64,000 nt of DNA from Eublepharis macularius. Its lineage: Eukaryota; Chordata; Lepidosauria; Squamata; Eublepharidae. Positions 1 through 9,400 of the stretch are shown here, in pieces (within the stretch, counting starts at the first letter, position 1; the number at the start of each line of letters is the position of its first letter). A model generated the notes under the pieces. It did no database searches and was not told the DNA's origin. It saw only the letters and a program-made list of their open reading frames with translations. The position numbers and the translations under genes were made by a program. The DNA lies in the NCBI RefSeq assembly GCF_028583425.1, contig NC_072801.1, positions 61,209,766 to 61,273,765 of the forward strand. Reading direction: 5' to 3'.

Positions 1-640
1 CTTTTCTTGGCAGTGCCACCAACCCTGATGGAACAACCTCCTGAAGGGGAGCCTGGATGGAAGTTCCACTCCTACCCACAGCACCCTCGGGTGCGAGTGT
101 GAGCCTTCTTCCTCAGGGTGGACTCCCATTTCCCCTCCCCTTCTCCTTGCTCAGAAGCCCTCTTCATCCCCCCATTGGATGGTTCTTCTTGGTCTGCAGG
201 CAACAGACTTGGGTGTTCCCTCTGCAGATGCATGTGGAGGGTGCTGGACTACAGGTGGTTGAGATCCAAGCCTCTATACACCAGGACATTGCAGGTCTGG
301 CAACACAGCACACGGGGGTCATTGGGGAGGGTTAGGAAGTGCTGCCAAAGTGTGGGCCTGAAACAGGGACCAGGATGGGAGTGGCTGGGCCAAGAGGACA
401 GAGTGAGGGGGGGGGACTGCAGGCAGGGGCAGCCCAAAGAGGTTGGTATGCGGAGGAGCTGGATGTTTCTCCAAGACTCTCCAATGCACCCTGAGATCCC
501 TCCTTCTCCTCCTCCAAACGTTTTAGCAGCTGCTTTTCCTCTAGTAACGCTAACAATTCTTCTGGCAACTCTGGCAATGCTGACAACTCTTCCACCACAC
601 AAACACCTTTCCAGCCAGGAAAGGTACTTTAAATAAGAAA
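1..640 (-). pseudogene. Decayed N-terminal piece of a BED-finger hAT transposase
   Basis: On the minus strand an acidic Leu/Glu-rich segment (about 598-500) is followed by a Ser/Pro linker and a BED-finger-like stretch (about 350-250) with WQHFLTLP, a Cys-x-x-Cys pair and a decayed HLKRHH-like end. The same order (acidic stretch, SGPxF, WRHFRSLP, CCVC) occurs at the N-terminus of the hAT transposase at 39139-41658. The acidic part and the finger now lie in different frames, so this is a dead fragment of a related element. It runs off the left edge. hAT assignment is by this internal comparison. Confidence 0.6.
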
Positions 641-993
641 GAGACTGTTTATCAGTCTTTTTTGTAAGCAGCAACTCAAAAATCCTCCCTCTCTCCCATA
701 GGTGTAAACTACGGGGGGGCTGAGGGGCTCGAGCCCTCCCCGGATTTGGCCAGGGGGGGGCTGAGCACCCCCTGGGCAGCCAGTGAACTACATGGGGGCT
801 AAGGGACTCAAGCCCCCTCAGATCTCACAGTTACAATAGCTGATGAAGCACAGGATTGTCCCCCCCTTCCTGTTATATTATAATTTCTATGATTCTTTGG
901 GGCTCTGTTCCTGTTTTTTGCTTGTATGTATTAGTGTGTTTATTAAGAATTTATCATTTTTAAAGGTATTGCGGTTTGTATAAACTATTTACA
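641..993. other. No gene; two-copy G-rich repeat
   Basis: No coding signal seen. Two related copies of a G-rich unit (aactac-n-gggggct...ctcgagcc/ctcaagcc) start near 707 and 786, a period of about 79 bp. Confidence 0.4.
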
Positions 994-1196
994 AATAAAT
1001 GTTACAGAAGAATTAAGAGACTCTCATAGAAGATATTTGATTTTGAAAATCAGGCTCCTGGAAGGCAAGCTTTACACACTAGCAACAATATATGCACCAA
1101 ACAATGCAAGAGAAAGTTTTTATGAAAATGGTTTCCAATCCATTTTCAATTTTCAAGAAGATAATGATCTTCGGAGACATGAATGGGGTAATGGAT
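994..1196 (+). mobile_element. L1-type LINE ORF2 endonuclease fragment
   Basis: The plus strand encodes residues resembling the apurinic endonuclease domain of L1 ORF2 (TLATIYAPNN, then FYENGFQSIFNF). Only about 65 residues remain and no catalytic set can be scored. The family call rests on the IYAPN motif typical of L1 endonucleases. Confidence 0.6.
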
Positions 1197-1340
1197 CTAA
1201 GAAAAAGATAGGTGGGAGGGGGGAACAAAGAAGGCAAACTTCCCCAAAATGTGCTCTCTCCCCTCCTATCAAGAAACTATTTTTTGAAGTAATATCTTAA
1301 ATAGTATATGATGGCTTCGTGGGGTTTTTTGGGCTGTATT

Positions 1341-1360
1341 TAGGTTTGTGCCCATCTCTA
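1341..1360. mobile_element. hAT terminal fragment
   Basis: The sequence ends in gtttgtgcccatctcta, matching the right terminus of the full hAT element (42613-42629). Only the terminal stretch is recognised. Confidence 0.45.
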
Positions 1361-1371
1361 CTCCTGAGTAG

Positions 1372-1540
1372 TAATCTACACATCAAAGGACAGTAAAGGA
1401 ATAAACAGTAAACAGATGCTCTTACCAGTCTATCTTTCTAACTCTCTGGTTTCTCCCCCTCTGAAACCTGAGGAATGGAACAGCATTAGAAGTGGACTCT
1501 TCTAACATTCCCTGAATGTAAATTGTAGCCATGCACTTAT
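1372..1540 (-). mobile_element. Ty1/copia LTR fragment (fossil)
   Basis: Contains ccccctctgaaacctgagga followed by a ggaacagc-like stretch, shared with the copia LTR at 49607-50083. It is a partial, diverged LTR in the same orientation as that copy. Confidence 0.45.
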
Positions 1541-1639
1541 ATTGCACTTATGTCCAACAGAGGTCTTGCAATCTGACTGTTGCTACATTGAAAATGGGTG
1601 GAGCCAGCCAGGGTTAAGGACTAAGCAGTGTATAAATTG

Positions 1640-1708
1640 ATGTATTGTCGAAGGCTTTCACGGCCAAGACCACGGCAATACAGCCCGGAAAAACCCCCAA
1701 CAACCATT
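1640..1708. mobile_element. Very short Penelope-like end insertion with 14-bp target duplication
   Basis: A 69-bp insert (gtcgaaggctttcacggcc ... caatacagcccgg ... caacaacca) matches the outer ends of the Penelope-like element at 5001-5720. It is flanked by perfect 14-bp direct repeats gcagtgtataaatt (1626-1639 and 1709-1722), which mark it as an insertion in its own right. Confidence 0.7.
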
Positions 1709-1856
1709 GCAGTGTATAAATTCTTTTTAATATAAAATTTATTTTTATAAATATAAGCAGAACAGAAAAAAGAAAATAAAAACAATAGCACAATTATAAT
1801 TATGTCAAAAGAAAAAGAGTAAACATAACAAATAATATCAATGACTCATGTTTTTT

Positions 1857-1990
1857 ATATCCAGCACATATCAATCCTTGAATGTGTTTGGTGTCTGTCA
1901 GAAAAGAAAGTATAGTCTCCAATATTCAGATTTTTGATCCTACAAGCATCTTCCAATTGTAAAATTTCCGTATAATTAAACACATTTTGG
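1857..1990 (-). mobile_element. L1-type LINE endonuclease fragment
   Basis: The minus strand encodes DYTFFSDRHQTHSRIDMCWI, closely resembling the C-terminal endonuclease motif of L1 ORF2 (YTFxSxRHxTxSRID). This is a short remnant in opposite orientation to the piece at 994-1196. Confidence 0.65.
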
Positions 1991-2298
1991 AGAAGATGGG
2001 GGGAAGTGAAGAGAGGGGAGAGACTTCTGAGGTAAATGCTCCCTGGATTTATGGCTGTCAAAATCTCACATGCTCTCTGGTCCTTTCTTTTATTTATGTA
2101 AACCGCTTCAGTCGCCCACAATGTGAAACAGACACAAGCTTGGTTGATAGTTTGTAAGCTTTGCGTTCCCTTTGTAGGATCAAAAATCTTTTAGACATTT
2201 AACCCACTGAAGCCATCATATACTATTTAAGATACTACTTCAAAAAATAGTTTCTTTATAGGAGGGGAAGAGAGCATATTTTGGGGAAGTTCCTTTCC

Positions 2299-3021
2299 AT
2301 GGAACTTCCACGAACTGTAGGCTTGTTCGTTGGGTCGTATTTACAGGGGCAGTTTAAATGGCCATTTCCCTAGTTAAATGGCCATTTAAACTGCCTCTTT
2401 AAGGGCCCTGCTGCAGCAGGTCCCCCCCCCCCCGCCGCTGCCTGGCAGCTGATAGTTTAAAGGGACCTGCCTGGCAGAGCCCGTTAAACTGCCCAAACCC
2501 CAGCAGCCTTCCTGCCCTTCAAGAGGCTGAAAACAGCCTTCCTGCCCCTCAAATGGCTGCAGCAGCCATTTGAAGGGCAGGAAGGCCATTTTCAGCCTCT
2601 TCCGTTGCCCTGCAGGCCCCCAGGGAGGTGGAAGAGGCCGAAAACGTCCTTCCTGCCCCTCCTGGGAGGAGAGGAAGGATGCTGCACTGCAGGATAAGGT
2701 AAGTGTGGCTGGGGTTTGGGCAGTTTAAAGGGCCCTGCCAGGAAGGTCCCTTTAAACTATCAGCTGGCAGGCTGTGGAGAGGGGGATCCCCCTTGCCGCC
2801 TGCCAGCTGATAGTTTAAAGGGACCTGCCGGTTGCAAGACAGGAAAGGGCCCTTTAAACTGTTAAATGCCCCTTTTCCTGCTGCTGTTAAGGCCAGAAAG
2901 GGGCATTTAAACCCCACGAACCACAAACTGGTTCATAACTGGTCCAGTTCCATGGTTCGTGGAACTCACAAATCACGAACCTGCGGGTTCATTGGTTTTT
3001 TTTGTTCCATGTCCATGTCTA
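2299..3021. mobile_element. Non-autonomous hAT-like element with internal palindromes
   Basis: The right end (about 2910-3021) reads inward as tagacatgg...gaacaaaaaa...aatgaacc...ggttcgtg, matching the left terminus of the hAT at 37096. The interior has repeated, partly inverted units (ctgatagtttaaagggacct at 2449 and 2807, reverse copy near 2742). No coding capacity. The left end is uncertain. Confidence 0.5.
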
Positions 3022-4259
3022 CTCGAGGCCTTCCTCCTCAGAACAGATCTGTAGGTAGGAAGCTCTCTTCACTTTCCTATCAAAGTATGGAGTTTCTATA
3101 ATAAAGAACTCTGACTTCTTTTTTAAAACTAAAATTTTTCTAAAACTGCTTCCCTTTAAAAACTTATACACTCACACCAGCCAGTAGGCTCCAGCCATCC
3201 ATCATCATGTTTTCTCTGCAGCCAGTGCTACTCTGTTAAGGACCAGTTTCTATTCCTTTTAACAGGGAAAAAAGTGACTATCTATTTTACTTTCCAGTAA
3301 CCTTATCATTACATTGTATTTTGGAAATGGAACACTGGGAAAGGGTAGGCCTTATGTTTCCTTGTTGAAATAGCTTTCTTTCTTTTCTTTCTTTTTTTCT
3401 TTGTGGCTTTGTTTTTGTTGGGTGTGGGAGAACAGTTAGTTTTTTTCATGGTAATTTATGGGGGGGGGGGCTGCTTCAGCCATTCCTAAACTCCTCTTTC
3501 AAATTCCACTCCATGTTTAAATGGAGAGGTGGTATCTATTGCAGAAAAGGACAATTCCTAAAAATGAGTGCTGTCTTTCTGAAGCAATGAGAAGCCCTAT
3601 CTGCATGAACAAGATTGGAAGGGGGGGGTGCAGATCAGAGGCCTTTTAAAAATTTCCTTTTGCCCTGTGTCCAGGCTGTGATTTGGTTAATAATGTCTTT
3701 TACAGTGGAGTTTAAGCAGTGTGCTAAGAAAGCAAGATATATAAAATCCTAGGTAGTATAACTGCAAGTTTTCTTTGGGGTCATAACTAGCACTGTTCTG
3801 AATTACCTCAAAATGTGCTTGTACTCACTTATAGGATATGAGTTTGAAGTGAGAAGATGGGAGTTTGCTACTACTTTGCACTCTGTACACTGCTCAGAAA
3901 TCGAGTGCACGGCAACTGTTTTGTATTCTGCCCTGGTTCAGACTTCAACCATGCATTTACCAAACGAAGGCGTCTGCAATGCCATAATGTAGTAAATTTC
4001 AGTACTAAGTCACCCTTATGAATAAGGCAGAATCAAGACTCCTGTAAATGAATGTCCAGGAAAACTTTAAAAATGTTCCCTTACAGGCTTTTCTGTGTTG
4101 CCTTTCTTAGTGACAAATTTGTGACCATTAGTTTGTCCTCTACACATGGTATGTATAATTATAGATCATAAAGTGACTATCCTAAAAGTGAATTTCAAAA
4201 ACAGGACACAGCAAGAGATCGCTGAGATAGCACTATAACCACTGACCAACTCCCACATT
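3022..4259. other. No gene; copia LTR remnant then unassigned sequence
   Basis: About 3050-3250 resembles part of the copia LTR at 29138-29639 (tatggagtttctataataaa versus tatggagctcctataataag, then the ctctgcagccagtgctactc block). From 3251 to 4259 only T-rich and A/T simple stretches are seen; no exon or known repeat was recognised. Confidence 0.4.
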
Positions 4260-4971
4260 TTTCTAGGTTTGGCCCAGCTCAGGGGCATTGTTAGGGGGGT
4301 CCCCATGGGTGCTTGGATACCCCTAAATTTAGGCGGAGCCCCTCCCTAAATCTCCAATGGCCCCACCTCCATAGATGGTGGCAATGGAAGCCCCTCCCTG
4401 TGATGTCATTGGCTCCTCCCTGTGATGTCACTGGCATAGCAATACCTCTAGCCCGGCCCCAGCCCCCCCCCCCCCGGGAAATTGGAAAGTCTATGCCCCT
4501 GCTCTCTCCAACTCCCAATAGCAGTTCCTCCTTGTCTCTCTGGCTGCCTGTTGAAAAATGAAACTACGCAGCTCAGTGCTGCATATTATATACTCCTCGG
4601 TCTCATAGACCAGAATGGAGCTCTCTGGTTAGCAGGCAGAGGTGCCTATCAAGGTTTTGAAGGCTAAGATTGCTGTTCGCAGGGCTGCAGAACATCCATC
4701 TCCTCCATTGCCTAGGGAATTAATTCTTGCTCCTTGCTTACATAGAGAAGCATGGGAGCACTCTGGTTGGCAGGCAGAGCTGCCTGTCAAGGTTTTGAGG
4801 GCTAAGATTGGTGTTTCCATGGCTGCAGAAGGTCTGCAGACGTTCCTGGCCTCCATTGCCTAGGGGATTAATGGATTGGTGCAAGGCTGTTTGAGAACTC
4901 TGTTTGTGAACTCTGAACCAGCCCAATTCGTGCTGAACTTTGGGTCATAATTCACATTGTGCCCACCTCTA
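4260..4971. mobile_element. hAT-related terminal fragment
   Basis: The segment 4570-4971 parallels 42180-42629 of the full hAT: same order of blocks (tgcctatcaaggtttt, aagattg, then gtgcccacctcta at the terminus). It contains an internal direct duplication (about 4625-4730 and 4770-4865). The 4260-4570 part is C-rich and unassigned. No matching left end with target duplication was found. Confidence 0.5.
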
Positions 4972-5000
4972 TTCCTCATATTTGACTTACATTTATGTTT

Positions 5001-5720
5001 GTATTGTCGAAGGCTTTCACGGCCAGCGAACGATGGTTGTTGTGGGTTTTCCGGGCTGTATTGCCGTGGTCTTGACATTGTAGTTCCTGACGTTTCGCCA
5101 GCATCTGTGGCTGGCATCTTCAGAGGTGTAGCACCAAAACAAAGAGATCTCTCAGTGTCACAGTGTGGAAAGGATGTTGGCAGGTCATTTATATCTACTC
5201 AGGAGGGGTGGGGTTGAGCAGTATCTTATTCCAGGACACCAAAATACTGGACAACAATTCCAAATACTTTGTCAGACTGCACAGGGAAGCCATTGAAATT
5301 CACAAGCATAAACAAAACTTCAACAGGAAAGAAGAAACCTTAAGAATGAACAGAGCATGGTTTCCAGTTCTGAAAAACACCAGGGTAACAAAACACTCTA
5401 TACCCGACAATAGCCCTGCAGAGAAGATTAGCACATCAAGCACCAATCCATATGCAAAAGAACCTCCTCAGGATACAGTGAAGCCTCCCACCATTAGCAT
5501 TCCACACCCTGGGAAACTCTTACAGGATGACTCAGCTCAACCCCACCCCTCCTGAGTAGATATAAATGACCTGCCAACATCTTTTCCACACTGTGACACT
5601 GAGAGATCTCTGTCTTTTGGTGCTACACCTCTGAAGATGCCAGCCACAGCTGCTGGCGAAACGTCAGGAACTACAATGCCAAGACTACGGCAATACAGCC
5701 CGGAAAACCCACAACAACCA
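5001..5720 (+). mobile_element. 5'-truncated Penelope-like element with inverted ends and 13-bp target duplication
   Basis: The 720-bp insert is flanked by perfect 13-bp direct repeats tacatttatgttt (4988-5000 and 5721-5733). About 200 bp at each end (5001-5215 and 5535-5720) are inverted copies of each other. The centre encodes YFVRLHREAIEIHKHKQNFN and RMNRAWFPVL, which resembles the tail downstream of the GIY-YIG endonuclease in Penelope-like elements. Each arm holds a hammerhead-ribozyme-like core: ctgaaga, a gccagc/gctggc hairpin, gaaac and gtc. The reverse transcriptase is absent. The family is inferred from the tail motif and ends; the boundaries are seen directly. Confidence 0.75.
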
Positions 5721-6201
5721 TACATTTATGTTTATTTGGCAAGCCACAAAATTGTCCTTTAGATAAACCTGAGGAAAGTTTGGGCAAAGGGAGTCCCTGA
5801 AAATGATAGAAGAAAAGGAGGGTCCTGAGGGTGAGGGCTCCTGAGGGGAATGACAGAACTCTTTTCTCCCACTTCACTCTTGTTGGGATCCCTTTCCTTT
5901 TCTCTTTGATCTATGAACTCCACCCACAGGACTCCAAAAATATTTGGGGGTCAAGGATACGCAATCTAACTCAACAGATGTTCAGTAGAAATCTTTACCA
6001 AGGGAGCCTCGATACTTCCTTCAGTGTGGCAAATGGCCTTCACATGATGAGACACCCCGTTCATCTCTCCACACAAAAGCCCAGTTTAGACAACCTCCCA
6101 GAAATTCGGTACTAAACACCCAGCCAATATTGCAGCTAAAATTGAGAGCCAAATCCCCTCATGAAGATTAACATAAACCTTTGATTGGAAAGCCTGTTTA
6201 C

Positions 6202-6486
6202 CTCTTATCAGCAAATCCACAGGGTCGCTGGATTGTGACATGGTCCCTGACCACATTCTGTATCTACAGCTGTATTTTCCTGCGTGTTCCCAGCTCACAT
6301 TCATGATGAAAAACATAGCCATGGTCTCATGAGTCTCCAGCTCCAGTGGCATCTGGCTTCCCACCTTTTCAAGATAGAAAGTCTTGAGACCCCTTCCATT
6401 GAATAGGCAGCGGATCGTGATATTTGCTGCAAGGTCAACTCTCTCAGAGGGACGCAGGGAGATGGTGGGTCTGTCTGCATTGGCAT
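6202..6486 (-). CDS. Gene Q exon 7: Ig domain D3' (duplicate of D3)
   Basis: A 285-bp phase 1-1 exon with acceptor ttgcacag and donor ataagag|gtaaac. It encodes an Ig C2 domain with Cys in NITIRC and Cys in KYSCRY, followed by VDLLIR. It is nearly identical to exon 8555-8839 and arose with the segmental duplication. The frame is open and splice sites are intact. Translation also continues open for 38 codons past the donor, through a hydrophobic stretch (see findings). Confidence 0.75.
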
Positions 6487-9400
6487 CTGTGCAAAGGAAC
6501 AGAGAAGAAAGTGAAGACCCCGCCAGCATTACTGGAGACAGGAAGACCCATTGGGCTTTCCTCATCATAAAGGAGAGGACAACACTACTTCTTTTCCTCC
6601 AACACTCACAGAAATAGTGACCGATTATGGCGACCATGAGCCTAAACATAAGCAAATGCTTCCTTAGACCCCTCACCTAACATCAAGAGCTCCACATTCC
6701 TGCTGGTCTTTGATGACTTGAAAACCATTAATGGTCGGTAGCTGCATCTGTACCTCCCTGCATGATCCAGGCTCATGTTGCTGATTCGGAACAGGGCTGT
6801 GCCCCCATCTGGCTCTGCTGATTGTGATGCTCTCACCTCTCCACCCTTATGAAGATGGAATGTGTTGTTGAGACCCTCCGCCCAGCACCGGATGGTGATA
6901 CTGCTTCCCAGGGCTGCCACAGTGCTAGGACTCAGGGAGATATTGGGCCTTGGAAGATCAGGATCTGTGAGTAGGAGGAAGATTGTTATCTGGGGTCAAA
7001 CTCCTATTGATCCCCATGGATTACACTTTCTTGCAAGCAGAAATGGGATTATTACCAGCTCATTTTTCTGAATGTAGAAATAATTGGCATACCGGACTAC
7101 TGTCAGTCAGACAGCTAATTCATGTCATCATGTCACACAGACATGATGTCATGTGTGACATCATCACGGGTGCATGGGCACCGCCAGCCTGATTACTGTG
7201 GCAGGCAGCTGTGGCGGCACGCAGGTGGCCTCTGAGCTCTCCCACTCAGTTGCCTTGCGCCGCCGCAGACGCCTGCCTGCAGCTGCTGAGCCCAGCTGGG
7301 GGCGTGTACTGGTGGCAGCACGGGGCAGGAGGGCTAGGAGCCTGCAGCTCCGTGACACACGCTCCCGCCCCCCACGCCTCCTCCAGTGCCCCCTCTGGCA
7401 CCCCACGCCCTGAGGCCACCGCCTACCTGGCCTCAATGGGTGCGCTAGCCCTGCTCAAAATGCCTCTCAGTTCTTCCTGATATTGCCCTTCAGTCAGCAT
7501 TCAACAGAACACTCCCTCTTTACTTACAGGTTCTATTTAGCCCTTGTAATGTGTTGGCAATGATACGATTTGAATTTCGCTCATCTGCTTTTAAAGGATA
7601 GCTGCCACGGCCACATTTTGTGACATTCAATTCAATATTTTTTATTTATCTCTGTGGATAAACCATTAAATTCCATTTTCTCAAAAATTTATCCATCACC
7701 CAACAGGTGATTGATAAACACAGTGCAGTGCACTCCAAATGAAGAGTCAATAATGTCACAGTGAGAAACACAAGAGCAACAGTATGCAGCACCCTGCAAA
7801 ACACAACTTTCAGAATGCCTGTGGAAGGACATCAGTGGGGGCCTTTGTGCAATTCCTCAGATGGAGGATCTCACAGAACAGAAGGTGTGATGGAGAAAGC
7901 AGTAGAACTGGCAGAAGCTGCCCTCCTCTGCCCAATGGAGGGGATGGTAAAGCCCGATGAACAAACCTCACTAAGCATGTGGGTTCGCCTCATGCAGAGA
8001 TGATCCTTCACATATAAGTGGCATTGAGTCCTAACTCCTGAGCCTCAGGGGTGTAAAGAAGCTTCCTCACATCTGACTTATATTTATTTTTCATTTGGCA
8101 AGCCTCATAATTGCCCTCTAGATAAACTTGAGGAAAGTTTGGGCAGAGAGAGTTCCTGAAAGTGACAGAAGAAAGGGATGGTCCTGAGGGTGAGGGCTCC
8201 TGAGAGGAATAAGAGAACTCTTTCCCCCAAGTCCACTCTTGTTGGGATCCTTTTCTCTTTGGTCTATGAATTCCACCCACAGGACTCCAAATGTATCTGG
8301 GAGTAACAGATACACAACCTGATTCAACAGATGTTCAGCAGAAATCTTTGCCAAGGGAGCCTCAATACTTCCTTCAATGTGGCAAATGGCCTTCACATGA
8401 TGAGACACCCTGTTCATCTCTCCACACAAAAGCCCAGTTTAGACAACCTCCCAGAAATTCAATACTAAACACCCAGCCAATGCTGCAGTTAAAATGGAGA
8501 ACCAAATCCCCTCATGAAGATTAATGTACACTGACGAGCAGAAAGCCTGTTTACCTTTTATCAGCAACTCCACAGGGTTGCTGGATTGTGACATGGGCCA
8601 CCAATATATTCTGTATCTACAGCTGTATTTTCCTGCATGTTCCCAGCTCACATTCATGATGAAAAACATAGCCATGGTCTCATGAGTCTCCAGCTCCAGT
8701 GGCATCTGGCTTCCCGCCTTTTCAAGATAGAAAGTCTTGAGACCCCTTCCATTGAATAGGCAGCGGATCGTGATATTTGCTGCAAGGTCAACTCTATCAG
8801 AGGGATGCAGGGAGATGGTGGGTCTGTCTGCATTGGCATCTGTGCAAAGGAACAGAGAAGAAAGTGAAGACCCCGCCAGCATTACTGGAGACAGGAAGAC
8901 CCATTGGGCTTTCCTCATCGCAAAGGAGAGGACAACACTACTTGTTTTCCTTCAGCACTCACAGAAAAAGAAAGATTTAAGCTGCCTTGAGCTTAAACAC
9001 CAGGAAGTGGGCAGGGATCTCTTTGAAATCCCGACAAAGGAACATTATGCCTGTCCTTCTAATGTCGCTCCTCTCTGAGTACACCGTTTGTGCAAATGTA
9101 TACACGGGGACAGCCTTGTATGATTGCCCAATGCAGCAATGGTTGCTGATGCAATGCAGTGATAACAGGACTTCCACCTGGCAGGTTTACCCTAATCTTT
9201 CCTGCACCAGTCCCCTGGTAATGGACAACCCCTCCCTCCATGGCTGCCAGGTCTTCTACTTTGGTGTGAGGTCTCCTACTAGCAGCCCCATTTGTCCAGC
9301 AGCTATGGAAAGATGTTTTTAATAAACAGCAGTGTTGGGAGAACCCAGAAGTCACAAAGGGTAGTTCTGGGAATCACCAGAAACTCTGGGTTTTTATGGT

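Larger units (their letters stand above)
1219..2298. repeat. Inverted repeat, about 95 bp arms
   Basis: Arm 1 (about 1219-1318) and arm 2 (about 2206-2298) are reverse complements at roughly 85-90 percent by eye, sharing ttcaaaaaatagtttct and catcatatactatttaaga. The spacer holds a hAT end, a copia LTR piece, a tiny Penelope insertion and an L1 fragment, so the arms were separated by, or brought together with, several insertions. The parent family is not recognised. Confidence 0.6.
4972..6614. repeat. Segmental duplication, copy 1 (carries the second D3-type exon)
   Basis: Excluding the Penelope insertion, about 910 bp here match 8063-8967 at roughly 90 percent or more, including exon 6202-6486 and both flanks. 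The right break falls just after ctcacagaaa in both copies. The Penelope element is absent from copy 2, so it inserted after the duplication. Confidence 0.8.

Noticed and set aside
7164-7480. GC-rich open frames on both strands, possible CpG-island promoter
   Set aside because: It lies in an intron between D3 and D4 with no transcript start signal; the peptides are Arg/Ala-rich artefacts of composition.
8008-8280. Possible cytoplasmic-tail exon of gene Q (frame ending NATYM)
   Set aside because: No transmembrane segment, no ITIM consensus, and the paralogous copy 1 region does not keep the frame; it is intron.
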